Assembly (NCBI GenBank): GCA_030704615.1
Contig: CM060734.1
Span: 18,850,001-18,910,000 of the forward strand
Length of the DNA: 60,000 nt
DNA from: Takakia lepidozioides
Taxonomy: Eukaryota; Streptophyta; Takakiopsida; Takakiales; Takakiaceae
Direction: 5' to 3'
Shown: in pieces, positions 44,091 through 55,119 of the stretch
How positions within the stretch are numbered: position 1 is the stretch's first letter
How the letters are laid out: each line of letters starts with the position of its first letter
Program-made: the position numbers and the translations under genes
The notes under the pieces: generated by a model
The model's database searches: none
What the model was told of the DNA's origin: nothing
The model's input: the letters and a program-made list of their open reading frames with translations, nothing else

Positions 44091-46019
44091 CGGGACGCGT
44101 CCTCTACCTCTAAGCCCACTGGACTTAAGGTTGTAGTTACGGAGGACAATTGGGAGCCTGACATTGGACCCATTGTCACCGGAGGAGAGAGACGACGTAT
44201 ACGGCGGTTCCTGAGGGCTTACAGGATTTGCTTTGCCTTCAGTTTGAAGGACTTGGGAGCACTGAAGGGTCAAGAGATCCGTATTGAGTTGGCCACTGAC
44301 ACGCCAATCTTTCGGAGACCCTATAGATACAGTGACATGGAGAGGTCTTTGATTCAGATGAGGACTCAAGATCTCTGGGAGGCAGGTTTGGTGGAGCTCT
44401 CTGGTGGAGAGTATGCTTCATCCACAGTGATGCCAGCCAAGAAGGATGTCTATGGCAATTGGACGGAGAGACGTATGTGCGGTGATTACCGGCCTGTAAA
44501 TCGTCAGACCAAGTCCGATAAGTATGCCATGCCAACACTAGAGGAGATCTTTGATGCCATCGGGCATGCTAAGGCCTTTAGCACTTTGGATTTACGATCC
44601 GGATATCACCAGTTGCCAATCAAGGAGGCGGACAAGCAGAAGACGGCATTCTGGGGGATCAATGAGCACGGCAAGGATTGCCTATATCAGTGGCGGTTCT
44701 TACCATTTGGGCTTAAGAATGCTCCTGCAGAGTTTCAGAGAGTCATGGATAGGATTCTAGCAGGGGTGGACTTTGCTTGGTGCTACATAGATGACATCAT
44801 CATCTTTAGTGTTACGATGGAGGAGCATGAGAGACACCTTCAGGTGGTATTGGAGCGCTTGAGAGCGCACGGATTGAAGTTGCATCCGGGGAAGTGCAAG
44901 TTTTTCCACAACCAGATTGAGTATCTGGGTCACATGATATATCCTGGAGGATTGGGGGTACAGCAGACTAAGGTAGAGGCCATTGCACAAATTCCACGCC
45001 CCACGGATGTGAGCCGAGTTCGAGCTTTCATGGGGTTGGCAAACTATTATAGACGGTTTGTCAAGGGATTTAGTACCATTGCAAAGGCTCTAACCAAGCT
45101 GACCAAGGTGGACCAGGAGTGGCAGTGGGAAGATGAGCAGGAACGAGCTTTTCAAGAGCTCAAGGCGAGGTTGACCTCGGCGCCTATCTTGAGACGACCT
45201 ATCAGGGGGCGTCCCTTTCAGCTGCATACGGATTGGAGCATGCTGGGGCTTGGAGCGGTGCTCACACAGGTGGATGATGAGGGAAGAGAGTTCGTAGTGG
45301 CTTACGCTAGCCGCTCGAACAACGCTGCAGAGGCTAAGTACAGCTCATATGAGGGAGAGTGCTTAGCTGCAGTGTGGGCCGTGGCACACTTCAGGTGCTA
45401 TCTATACGGCAATCTTTTCACCCTTGTCACGGATCACCAGCCACTCAAGTGGTTGATGGAGTCAGACAAGCTTACGGGGAAGCTTGCACGGTGGGCACTT
45501 ATACTCCAGGAGTATGACTTTCAGGTTGTGCATCGACCGGGTTTGGTCAATCGGGATGCGGATGGATTGAGTCGCAATCCATGCATGAGCCAGCAGGATG
45601 ACACTGGAGCTCGGTGGCATGGTGAGACGGACGAGGAGATGGTGCCGGGATGGCACGCATCTGCATTTTTGTGTATCTTGGCATCGGGAGGTCAGATTGG
45701 ACCTACAACAGGGATGACTGTAGACGGAGTGTCTGAGGACCCTGAGGCTAGTGATGAGCTAGGTGGTGCCAGAGATATACATGAGGATTCGGCTGTGTTG
45801 GACTACCTCCGCACGGGAGACACGGCAGCCATTGTGACTGCCAGGGAGAGGGATCGGATCCTGCAACGAGCCAAGAGGTTCAAGTGGGAGGGGATACACC
45901 TACTTCGAGTGTGGGAGGATGGTCGGGTGAGGATTGTGCCTCACCCCACACAGCGTGCACGGTTAGTGCGGCATGCCCATGAGGAGTTGGGCTGTCAAGT
46001 TATTTTACCACTAGTGTGA
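44085..46019 (+). CDS. pol: E2 reverse transcriptase and RNase H, truncated integrase
   Basis: Open from just after the UAG to 46019; the first ATG is at 44244, well inside conserved sequence, so readthrough is the likely way in. [38 protein letters not shown], catalytic YIDDIIIF (~44786) and LGHMIYPGGLGV. RNase H: HTDWSMLGLGAVL, YEGECLAAVWAVAHF, TDHQPLKWL and RPGLVNRDADGLSR. The frame then enters the integrase zinc domain (VRHAHEELG) and stops after eight residues read from A2. RT and RNase H look intact. Integrase function is lost. Confidence 0.9.
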   Translation, partial: QPRDASSTSKPTGLKVVVTEDNWEPDIGPIVTGGERRRIRRFLRAYRICFAFSLKDLGALKGQEIRIELATDTPIFRRPYRYSDMERSLIQMRTQDLWEAGLVELSGGEYASSTVMPAKKDVYGNWTERRMCGDYRPVNRQTKSDKYAMPTLEEIFDAIGHAKAFSTLDLRSGYHQLPIKEADKQKTAFWGINEHGKDCLYQWRFLPFGLKNAPAEFQRVMDRILAGVDFAWCYIDDIIIFSVTMEEHERHLQVVLERLRAHGLKLHPGKCKFFHNQIEYLGHMIYPGGLGVQQTKVEAIAQIPRPTDVSRVRAFMGLANYYRRFVKGFSTIAKALTKLTKVDQEWQWEDEQERAFQELKARLTSAPILRRPIRGRPFQLHTDWSMLGLGAVLTQVDDEGREFVVAYASRSNNAAEAKYSSYEGECLAAVWAVAHFRCYLYGNLFTLVTDHQPLKWLMESDKLTGKLARWALILQEYDFQVVHRPGLVNRDADGLSRNPCMSQQDDTGARWHGETDEEMVPGWHASAFLCILASGGQIGPTTGMTVDGVSEDPEASDELGGARDIHEDSAVLDYLRTGDTAAIVTARERDRILQRAKRFKWEGIHLLRVWEDGRVRIVPHPTQRARLVRHAHEELGCQVILPLV

Positions 46020-46319
46020 AACTAGCTAGGAAATAGCTAGCTTTTACATATTGACATTTGGGATTGGCCCAAGTGTCAATCCAGGGGTCAAGGCAGATTT
46101 AGGCCCTGGAGTGGTTATCTTCACGGCAAGCGCGGGAGGCTCATCTTTCTCGAGTTGAGCCTCACCGCGCCTAGCTATGGCGCCGTAGTGTGGATTCCCC
46201 ATGGCGTGGGGTGCACTTGGCTTGACTTGTATTTGAGTGATGAGGTTATATATGCCTGAGTTTATGCTTCAGCTTTGTGAGCTCGCATGAGCTTGTGCTT
46301 GTATTCTTCCTCTTTATCA
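45993..46319 (+). repeat. E2 repeat A2
   Basis: 327 bp, nearly identical to A1 (36729-37054); I see two differences in its right part (GCATGAG/GCCTGAG and CTTCTTC/TCTTCCT). Preceded by GC, as in E1. Confidence 0.85.
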
Positions 46320-46508
46320 TTGTGTGGACTAGTGACTGCCATAGTGGGCAGCGTAGTGGCAGCCTAGTGACTGACTAGTTGTAGCCTAGTGGTTGGACTA
46401 GTGGTTGGACTAGTGGTAGACTAGTGGTATACTAGTGTGTGGTGTGCACATGTGTTGTGTGGTTTTGGACAGCGATGTAGTTGTGTAGCGATATGTATGC
46501 GCACGACA
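46320..46508 (+). repeat. E2 repeat B2, expanded
   Basis: 189 bp versus 86 bp in E1. The last ~45 bp (TTTGGACAGCGATGTAG...GCACGACA) match E1 B2. The rest is enlarged by degenerate CTAGTGGTTGGA repeats. Confidence 0.75.
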
Positions 46509-46617
46509 TCCTCTTCCCCAACTCCCTACAAGGTTCTCCTTGCTTTCGTGGGAATTGGGTTTGCGATCTCTCCAGACGTGCTACGGTTGAGGATTGGGAG
46601 CTGTGAGAGGAGAAAGA

Positions 46618-49256
46618 TGAGCGCTGAGAAGAATCAGCAAGGTCGCCAACTGTTGGTGGTTATGGACAAAATTGAGGGCTCCACCTACGCCCTCAATGTC
46701 ACCAACATTATCAGACCATCACACTTGTCCACTACCGACCTTTGGTTGACAGTAAATTTCCTTCTCGCTCTTATGTTGTTGTGGCACCCCTTCTTGGTGA
46801 GCAAGGACATCACAGCCCAGCATTGCGTTAGATAGATTTGAAAGCTCGTTGAACTTGCTCTTCACGAAGCTATGTTTTAAGTTCTATAATCTGGGGTTAA
46901 ACGAGTGTGGACTGCAATTTGACATTTCGGGCAAGAATGATGTGTTTATAACTTCTCTGTGGGAGCTGCCCATACCGTGTGACCGATGGCAGTAGACCAC
47001 GTCTACAAAAGCTTTGGAACAGATAAAGAGGTGAGAGGTTGAAAGTGTGGAAGGAGTAGAGTATATGAGACTAACTAGTAGCCCTAGACGCCCTCTCCAA
47101 GAGTCGGAACTTGGTAATGAAATTTGTATACGATAGTTACCTCGCGGACCCAGACAGGGAGAGTCATAAACTCTTGGTGAGCTATGGGAAATTCTTCAGT
47201 GGACATGTTTTATGGAACGCCTAGCTGGATCGAGGTGGTCGACCAAAAGTATCAGCAGCAGAGCAGCAGAGTGACGCACTTCTTTAGCGCATGCATCAGC
47301 TTGTACAGAAGTAAAAGATCAGGTCTCCTCCGATGAATGAATGTTGAGAGAGAATGAGAGAGCTGCACTCTGTGTCTGAAAATTGCCGAATATAAGTGTG
47401 AATAGATACTGCTTGTGCACATCCGACAAAAATTTGGGAAAAGAGATAATCAGGTCGTGTAAATTGGTTATCACAAACGAGCTGTAATGGTATGGCCTTG
47501 ACTCAGCGAGTAGAATCACTGGTCCATGCCAATCGGAGCATCAAACTGCCAATAGAGCTGGTAGTGAACTCATTTGTGACTGTGAATGTATCTCACTGAA
47601 AAATCCACTGCCTGTAGTGACGTCTCAAACCATGAGCGACCTGGAGAGACAGCAGCTGGGCCGACATTTGGGATGATTTAGCAACCGACCAAACGATCAA
47701 CAAATTAAGCAGGTCTGCCTTGAGCGTGAAATGTATTTATCTGAATTTTTTGCTACCAGATCAAATGTGAGACAGTGAGTGTGAAAGGAGATGCATGCGA
47801 CACTTTATGGTGGAGGTTGTGAAGAAGCTGTCACCTGATCTTCTTGTCATGGGAAGCCGTGGTCACGGTCTCATTAAACGGCGTGATTACTCTCCCCTCT
47901 CTATTTCCAAAATATTGCAGTTGTGAAGCGTGGTCAAGAAGTTGAGGGAGATGGTAGGAGGAGGGAGAACAGGGAGGTTATCTGAATTGTTTCTTAATCC
48001 TACTTAAAGGAATTCTGCAGTTTACAAAAGTTTGTTCTCTTATTAAGCAAGACTGTTTTATTTCCCAAGTTGAACAGGTAAGTGCAATCAACGCCAGTTC
48101 TTATTTTTTGTAACCTAGACAGCTACCTATTGCCCCTATACATCCACAGTGCAAGCAAAACCACATGTGTTGCATCTGTTTATGATGAAGGATTACAAGA
48201 TGAGTTAACATCCAAGATGAGTTAACAGAAGGAACCATTAAGTATGATGTCAAAGCCAAATCAAAACATGGGCCTCTCTATCTAGATCATTGTCAGTTGT
48301 GCATGCGCACTACAGCCGCCAAGTTTGATATTGTGGTGAGCTAAACAACCAACTCTGGCAGGGTTAGTAGCATGTGCCACATGCAAATATTCTTCACATA
48401 ATCCAAGGATCATAGAGACCAGTTAACAAGGTATATTGCTAGTTCTCCTTTAACGAGATGGAGAGTCAAATGATTCTCAAAATTCATTTGCAATTGCAAT
48501 GGTAATTATCACTTAAGCTGCATTGTGGTGCATAAGTTGATGTTCAACAAGAGGTTGAACACCTTCACTTGACATTGGGGGCTATATCTTGTAAGATATG
48601 GCTTCTCTTAGAGGGTCCGTGGGAGCATGTAGCCCAGTGGTAATGGGCACATACCACGGTGGATGTGGTTGTGGGTTCAAACCACGGTCTGGTGTGTCAT
48701 GAAGGTGTCCACCTTTCTAGCAGAAGGCAGTAGCCTTTCGGGGTGAAGTGACTCCATAAGTTACGCTTCCTTTGGGGGCGTCATACTTTTCCGTGGGAGA
48801 CGAGCCAAAAATAATTCTATAGCTTGGTTGACTGTCCAGCTAGTTTAGATTAATGACAGAAGTTTGATGGTTCAATGTAGTTTCCTGGCAATGATTTTTC
48901 CAGCTTTGGGGAGCTCAATGTCAGTTGGGTTTGTTCATGTTAAACCCCATAAGCTTGTTTTTCTACTTGTCACTACTCAGCGGTCACTGTACCAAATTTA
49001 AGGCTACATGTGTGGGTGTTAGAGTTGCATTGACACATTGATGAGTGCTCCATGTATAATTGCAAGGACCTTCCTGGGGAGTGTCAGTGACGATGCGGTC
49101 CACAATGCTGAGTGCCCAATGCCGATTGTGAGATATCCGGAGGCAAGTAAGAAAGCTCTAAAGAAAATGGGAAAACCAGGTCCACTTCAGAAATTGCCTC
49201 TGCCACCATGTATACGACAGTCCCCGAAGGAAAATCACTCTAGTTGGAGATACTGA
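46618..49256 (+). pseudogene. Universal stress protein (USP) gene, decayed
   Basis: The first exon from ATG 46618 reads MSAEKNQQGRQLLVVMDK.EGSTYAL, the USP N-terminus (beta strand and helix 1 of the nucleotide-binding fold). A later exon (~47785-47880) reads VEVVKKLSPDLLVMGSRGHG with a one-base frame change before it. The last (~49066-49256) reads RTFLGSVSDDAVHNAECP, the C-terminal signature. MGSRGHG with FLGSVSD is the GX2GX9G(S/T) ATP-binding region, split by an intron. Middle exons were not found, and the second motif block is out of frame, so it is probably not functional. USPs are small cytosolic stress-response proteins. E2 ends 110 bp upstream of the ATG. Confidence 0.7.
48617..48810 (+). 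mobile_element. tRNA-derived SINE-like repeat
   Basis: A box TAGCCCAGTGG (48630-48640) and B box GGTTCAAACC (48674-48683) lie at tRNA-like spacing, followed by ~120 bp of unrelated sequence and an A-rich end (CCAAAAATAA). It lies within the USP locus, in a position expected to be intronic. Only one copy is in the window, so the limits are approximate. Confidence 0.5.
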
Positions 49257-50372
49257 TAATATAACTCTTTGCTTATAGCAAAGCTCATTTAGAAGTTGGA
49301 ATCCTCCACACTTATTGTACATACATATACCTCGACCAAAGATGCATCTGAAACATCTGGATAGGAATGAAATGGAGAGGTATTGTTTGTGCTACAGTTT
49401 AAGGGTAATATGTCATGAAAGTCAGGTACTTGATGAACTTGTTTCGAGTAGTGCAGAGAGAGGGAGGGTTGGGGGGAGGAGATGTGTTCATTTGACTTCC
49501 TTTGCCAGATTTACTAGCCAGTATGAAGAGAGGGGAAGATGACCCTGATATCACTAGTACATCCACACCCTTTTTAAAAATAAATCACAACTTTTCATGT
49601 CAACCATTTGTTGGCCTTGCCTTCCTATTGAGGTTCGCTGCAACCTGGAACTCTTTATGGAAAGCATCACTTCTTTTGGATTTGACTTGTATGATCAGAC
49701 ATTAGGAGGGGTGTAAGTGAGAGGACACACATGCATAGATTTGGGTGTGCGTCTTGAAGGTGAGGTGGGAGCATTCAGATCCCGATTTTGGATACTAATG
49801 TTGTACTGACAGTGTTATCGGTGAAGGGTGTGTCATCAAGGTAGGTTTATTGACAGTATAGTGCCTCCAAGTAGAAATTGGGAGGATCTTTCCTTAGTTG
49901 GCATCGGTTCTATTGGTGACACTATGTTGCGGGTTTGGTATTGGTCTGGCAGGAATGGAAGACAGTTTTGCATGGAAGGCCACCTTAAATTGTCAAGCAC
50001 CATTTCCTGATATAGATGTATGTTAATTAAAGTTGTTAATTTGTTGGTGTGTTAAAAGCCACATTGTTACATCTGTGTCCTGTGACAAATATGTAGGGAG
50101 TTCTAAGAGGTTTTCATCGGGCTACCAATCTAATATCGGATGAGGTCCACCATGAAGGTACTCAACTCAAATCCTCCTAACCCTCTCTTATCCACCTTCT
50201 TTTTCATATGGTGCTTACCTTTGGACCCATTTATAGACCTACCTAACTCGATAGGTGTAATGTTAAAAATGCTTTGTTGGTATTAGCTCATATGCCATAT
50301 GGACAGTAGAGACAGCAATAAGCAATATAACCCTATTGTAGCCCCTCTGTAAATTTTTCATAATTGTTTTGT
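49257..50372. other. Spacer without a recognised gene
   Basis: AT-rich, with only short frames (49315-49542, 49502-49705, 49828-50010) that show no family motif. It ends at TTTTGT, directly before the CACTA terminus. Confidence 0.4.
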
Positions 50373-50389
50373 CACTACAACAAATGGGG

Positions 50390-50930
50390 GGGCTTTACGA
50401 CGCCAGCCGCGCCCCCACACCCTGCGCGGCACCGAGCATGCAACGCCAACCCCGCGGAGCCTGTTTGCGACGCCAGGCCGTCGCAACCAAACCCCGCGGG
50501 TCGCCACCTGGCTCCGGGGCCAGGCGGCGACGCCTGGCCGTCGCACGGGCGGATGAAGGGCAAAAGGCAGCCCTTCCGTCTGATGCCCAAGCGTCGCCCC
50601 ACAGCGAAGGGCAGAAGGTAGCCCTTTCTGGCGACGGCCGGTCGTCGCACGCCGAAAAAAAAAACCCTTACTTGCCCTTTCTTTCATCGCAGCCCTTTCT
50701 TGTGACGATAGGCCGTCGCATGGTGGCATGAAGGGCAAAAGGCCCTTGCGACGGCCAGGCGTCGTAAACTGCCCGGCCGCCCTATTCTTTCAAAACAAAA
50801 AAACAGGTCACAGTTTGCGACGGCTTGCCGTCGCCGTTTGCGACCCTCGGCCTCATAAATCCAAAAAAACGCGTCACAGTTTGCGACGCATGGGGGTCGC
50901 AAGCAGCGACGGCAGGGCTTTCTAGGTTTA
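50390..50930. repeat. CACTA subterminal repeats, GCGACG/CGTCGC
   Basis: GCGACG(N)CC and its complement GG(N)CGTCGC recur in both orientations roughly every 20-60 bp, often as back-to-back pairs such as GCGACGCCAGGCCGTCGC. Subterminal arrays of this type are transposase-binding regions in CACTA elements. The GC-rich composition contrasts with the flanks. Confidence 0.75.
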
Positions 50931-51255
50931 GGTTTAGGGCCTTTGGGGGTTCTTAGTTTTTTTTTTTTTTCCATATAGTACTGGGGTAGGGTGTTTTTTT
51001 TCTTTATGGTTTAGCTTGTTGTTGTGGACCTTCTTGTAGATTGTGACATTCATTTTGATAATTCTCTTCATACCACATCTGTATGTGGTTCTCCAACATA
51101 TTCATTGCCTCTGCCTTCTTTCTTGAAAGACTACCAGCCACAGCCATATTTGATCAATCATAGAAATAAGCTACAATATGCATGTACATGTACAATCAAT
51201 CGAAGGGATGGGTACAGTTCGGTGCGAGAATTGTTATGTAGTTTTGATTTTGTGT

Positions 51256-53043
51256 CTAATCAACTTGAACATCATCATCCGGAGCTTCTTCATCCTCATC
51301 AAGCTGCAAGTCTTCTTGGTCATCGGAGTCATCGTCATAAATGGCCCGGCCCTCAAAAGGCACCTCCGAATCATCCTCCACCTCGTTGTCAATGGCCGTG
51401 TCTTCGTTTCCTTCTCCAACATCCGTATCTTCAGGAGCTTCATCATATAGGGTCCAGGATGCATTGTCCGGGGCGTCATCATCATCTTCTACCCCCTCTA
51501 CCCAACCTCCATCATCAGCATCATTATGACCAGTCTCTCTGTCCACCGCAATTGCCTCACCCCATGGAGATCCGAGACCATGATAGATACGTCTTCCTCT
51601 TGGCTGAGCATGCACAACCACCTTCCAATTTCTCCCTCTTATTTTGTCATCGGAGAAGAAAACTTGCTCCATGTCTGAAGGCCGTGAAAAAGGCTCATCG
51701 GAGGGACGATGAGTAGGGTTGAGCCTATCTACATTGACGCGCATGAAACCACAATCATCTTGCACTAGTGTTGCGGAGGGCCCCACAAGATGTGGCTGGA
51801 ACCACCTTCCCTTGAAGAGAAGAGGCCGGTACCTTGTATTCTGAAGTTGGAGTATGCTCTCAAGCTCTCCAATGTACTCCAGTTTGCTCATAGCAGGTCG
51901 TGTATCTCCCTTGCCCCACACGGAGTCTTGTCAATATGTGGCACACAAGCCAGAATCAAAGGTTGTTTTGCACTTCATATCAAAAGCACGAATGCGAAAA
52001 TGACGACCGTGAACCCAAACCGCCGTGTATGAGGTCGCGAATTGAGAGAGGCCCATTGCAATGTCTTGCACCAAATTTGAAACCACCTCTCTTTGAGCAA
52101 TGCTGTCATAAACTGAAGTCCGGAGCCACTGTTGGAATGAACTTAGAGGCTGCAATTCCATGGGCAAATTTTGTGAAGGAACATTCCGGCGGCCCGCTCC
52201 TCGTCGTGGGCGTCTAGTAACCGGCCTTGGATGGTTCCGCCTCCATGCAAGCGTCTCCTCCTCTCGTTGCTGAACAAAATTATTGTATCTTGCCTCTCAC
52301 TCATGTATGGATAGGGTGTTCTTCAGTATAAAGTCATGTGCTTGCTCAATCACCAAGGTCGGCAATTTTACCCTCTTCGATTTTTTGGGCAAAACGATGT
52401 CCTTGGTTCGTGCATCCTCATCTTCCTTCCACATCCGAGGGGCTTCCTCATCCACCCTCGCCATGTACTCCGTGCAATAGAACATAGCTTCTTGCAACGT
52501 ATACCCCTCCGCGATGTTACCCTCCGGGTGCGCCATTTGTCTTACAAATCCTTTCAAAGTCTTCATATAACGCTCAAGGAAGTACATCCACTGAGAATGA
52601 ACGGGGCCAACAATCGAAGCCTCTTCCACTAAGTGCACTACCAAGTGCACTTGGATGTCAAAGAAGAAGGGAGGAAGGTGCATCTCAAACTTACACATTA
52701 CCTCCGCCACCTCCTTCTTCATGCGTGGAAAATCCGCTTCCTCCAACTATTTGGAGCAAATCTACCGGAACAAGCCTCCCAATCTATAGATTGTCTCACG
52801 AACCTGGGGAGTCAATGTCCCATGTACTGCAATGGGCAAAATGTCTTGCAATAGATTGTGGTGGTCATGAGATTTCAAACCATGGATCCCGTCTTCTTCG
52901 CTGAACTTCATACGGAGGGATGACCCATAACCAGTTGGTGTTCGGACAACACTTATGGTGGCTATCACTTTCTTGTATTCCTCCTTTGTCCATTGCCAAG
53001 GTGTGCGCCTATACTTCCACTGTACAACACCCTTTGGGTCCAC
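51256..53043 (-). pseudogene. CACTA transposase (TNP2-type), C-terminal part
   Basis: From right to left: HGLKSHDHHNLLQDILPIA (end of the transposase_21 region), then a DUF4218-type block (EVMCKFEMHLPPFFFDIQVH; GPVHSQWMYFLERYMKTLK), then a DUF4216-type block (YTAVWVHGRHFRI, TFDSGLCATY, LFKGRWFQPH, PSDMEQVFF) and an acidic tail (SDDQEDLQLDEDEE). Two TAG codons in FR*ICSK*LEEADF sit where Gln is plausible, and a TGA follows GLCATY. The N-terminus is missing beyond 53043. Confidence 0.85.
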
Positions 53044-53047
53044 ACCA

Positions 53048-53555
53048 TTACAATCCTCTTGTCTTATTCCACTGAATGGCCAAACACCACCATTTGCTTT
53101 ATGTACAGATCCTTCAAGTCACAATAATTCTTGACTCAACAGGAACTAGCATCCAATCCTAGAATTGTACATGGTACTGGAACACAACCAGTCCTCCCAA
53201 CCGCCACACCATGCATCATTTTCTGTATTATCTCTCTCTTCCCTGTTCGTAGACACTATTCACCATGGCCGTCTTGTCTTCCACACTCTGTACGGCCAAC
53301 ATCTACGAGCTCTTCTATCTAGGGAACCAAAAACCAGAAGAAGAGAGTCAAGTCCCCCACTCTCCTCCCTGTACACTTCTCAACATCATCATTCTTGCTT
53401 TTGGTCTTGATCAATGGAATCCTGCCAACACATCGCCACCACCAGCTGTTCCACGTGACATCCCCATCACCTCACCCAGACAGCCGTCGACGATTGCTGA
53501 ACTGTTCAACGTCCTGCCAAGCCTGTCGCAGGTTCGAGTTCACAGGGACATTATA
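53048..53555 (-). repeat. Chromovirus 3' LTR
   Basis: 508 bp, same length as the other LTR. By eye they differ at seven positions, all transitions. Confidence 0.85.
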
Positions 53556-53567
53556 TTACCCCCCCTC

Positions 53568-55104
53568 TTATAAGGGAGTATTGTCCTCAATACTGAACTG
53601 GGGAAAATTCTTACGAAGAGCATCTTCTCTCTCCCATGTAGATTCTTCTATAGGGTAATTCTTCCACTTGATCAAGAATTCATTCCAAGAACAAGATCTC
53701 AAGGTTTTCATCTCTACCTTAAGAATCTCTTCTGGTTCTGCCACAATTTCTCCTTCGGTTGTGACTTTCGGCAAGTCTGGGAGAATATGGCTGGGATCTG
53801 AAACATATTTCCTTAAGAGGCTCACATGAAATACATCATGTATCTTCCACCTAACAGGCAGTTCCAGCTTGTAGGCAACTTTGCCAATCTTTTTGATAAT
53901 CTTGAAAGGTCCACAGTACCTTGGGGAAAGCTTATAACACTTTCCTAGGTTCAATTGGCTCTTCTTAGGGATCACTTTCAAAAATACTTGATCTCCAATC
54001 TCAAATTCTCTAAAAGACCTTTTCTGATCAGCATAGGTCTTTGCCCTTTCTTGAGCTCTCCTCATGCTATCCTTCATTAGGTCCATCTCTTGTTGCATCC
54101 TTGCTATCATCTGATTGACACTTTCGACCTTAGTATTAGAAACATGCCAAGATGCTGGTGTCAAGCAATCTTGTCCGTAAACAGCTTCAAATGGGCTTAC
54201 CCCAATAGCTGTATGCATGTTCTTATTAAAAATGCAAATATTGTTCCCAAGAGCTTTGCCTTTGCCCCACATACATTCGGAGCATGTCTTCTAAGGTTCT
54301 ATTTGTCCTCTCTGTCTGAGCATCAGATTCTGGGTGGTAAGCACTGCTAAAACATAATCTGGTATTCAAAGCTTTGAACAAAGCAGTCCAAAATCCACTC
54401 GTAAACTTCGAATCCCTGTCAGACACAACTTCTCTTGGCAATCCATGCAGTCTGTATATCTCTTTTACAAAGAGATTAGCTGTGTCTATAGCAGTTGCAC
54501 TCATCTTTGTGGGTATGAAATGCGCTTGTTTTGACAAGCGGTCGACTACCACAAAGATGGCATCATGTCCATTTCTTGTCTTAGGCAATGAGACAATGAA
54601 ATCCATACTTATAGATTCCCACTTTGCCCTAGGCACATTCAGAGGTTGCAAAAGTCCAGGAGTCTTGATCTGTTCTGTTTTGGTTACTTGACAAGGGTAA
54701 CACCTTTCAACATATTCTCGTATATTCTTTTTCATCCCAGGCCAGAAAAATTGTTTCCTAATTGCAAGATACGTTTTCTGAAAGCCAGGATGGCCTGCAA
54801 TGGGTATGTTATGATAGTCATACATGATCTTTAGTCTATAGTCTGCAACCTGAGGGATGCATAGACGCCCATCACAGTATAATAACCCATCCTTTAACAG
54901 ATAAGCTAGATATTTGCCAATTTCATCAGGAGCCTTGACCCCACGAGACAGGCTTTCAAATGGGCCAGCAAAATATGCGTCTTTAGCATACTGACCTCTT
55001 ATCTCTTCTATCACAGTGTTTCTTATCACTGAAATAGCAGTTGCCCATTTTCTCCTGGACAATGCATCTGCCACCACGTTCTCTTTCCCCTTCACATAAT
55101 GCAA
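53568..55104 (-). pseudogene. Chromovirus integrase with chromodomain
   Basis: Continues from RNase H (HYVKGKENVVADALSRR) through the zinc domain (HNIPIAGHPGFQKT...CYPCQVTK) and the DDE core (SMDFIVSLP, VSDRDSKFTSGFW, HPESDAQTERTNR). A frame change near 54250 separates it from NKNMHTAIGVSPFEAVYGQD and the C-terminal chromodomain (EGEIVAEPEEIL..., FLIKWKNYPIEESTWE). Chromodomains direct integration to marked chromatin. Confidence 0.9.
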
Positions 55105-55119
55105 TTCAAAGAAGAACTG

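Larger units (their letters stand above)
36729..46508 (+). mobile_element. E2: young Ty3/gypsy methyltransferase element, integrase deleted
   Basis: 9.8 kb, with target duplication TCCT at 36725-36728 and 46509-46512 and termini TGTCAAG...ACGACA. Order: A1 (36729-37054), self-complementary primer site, 2.8-kb leader, gag, protease-methyltransferase, UAG, RT/RNase H, A2 (45993-46319), B2 (46320-46508). A1 and A2 differ at only a handful of positions, so insertion was recent. The element breaks off within the integrase zinc domain (HAHEELG) and joins straight to GC-TGTCAAG of A2, so catalytic integrase, PHD, polypurine tract and B1 are absent. It would need those from a relative. Confidence 0.85.
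50373..53047 (-). mobile_element. CACTA (En/Spm) DNA transposon, truncated
   Basis: The terminus CACTACAACAAATGGG begins at 50373, followed by a dense field of subterminal motifs and then the 3' part of a TNP2-type transposase on the minus strand. The other side is cut by the chromovirus LTR at 53048, and no CACTA sequence is found beyond that element. Only one terminal repeat is in the window. Confidence 0.8.

Noticed and set aside
50364-50738. Arg/Pro/Gly-rich open frames on both strands
   Set aside because: They lie in the CACTA subterminal repeat array and reflect its CG-rich motif.
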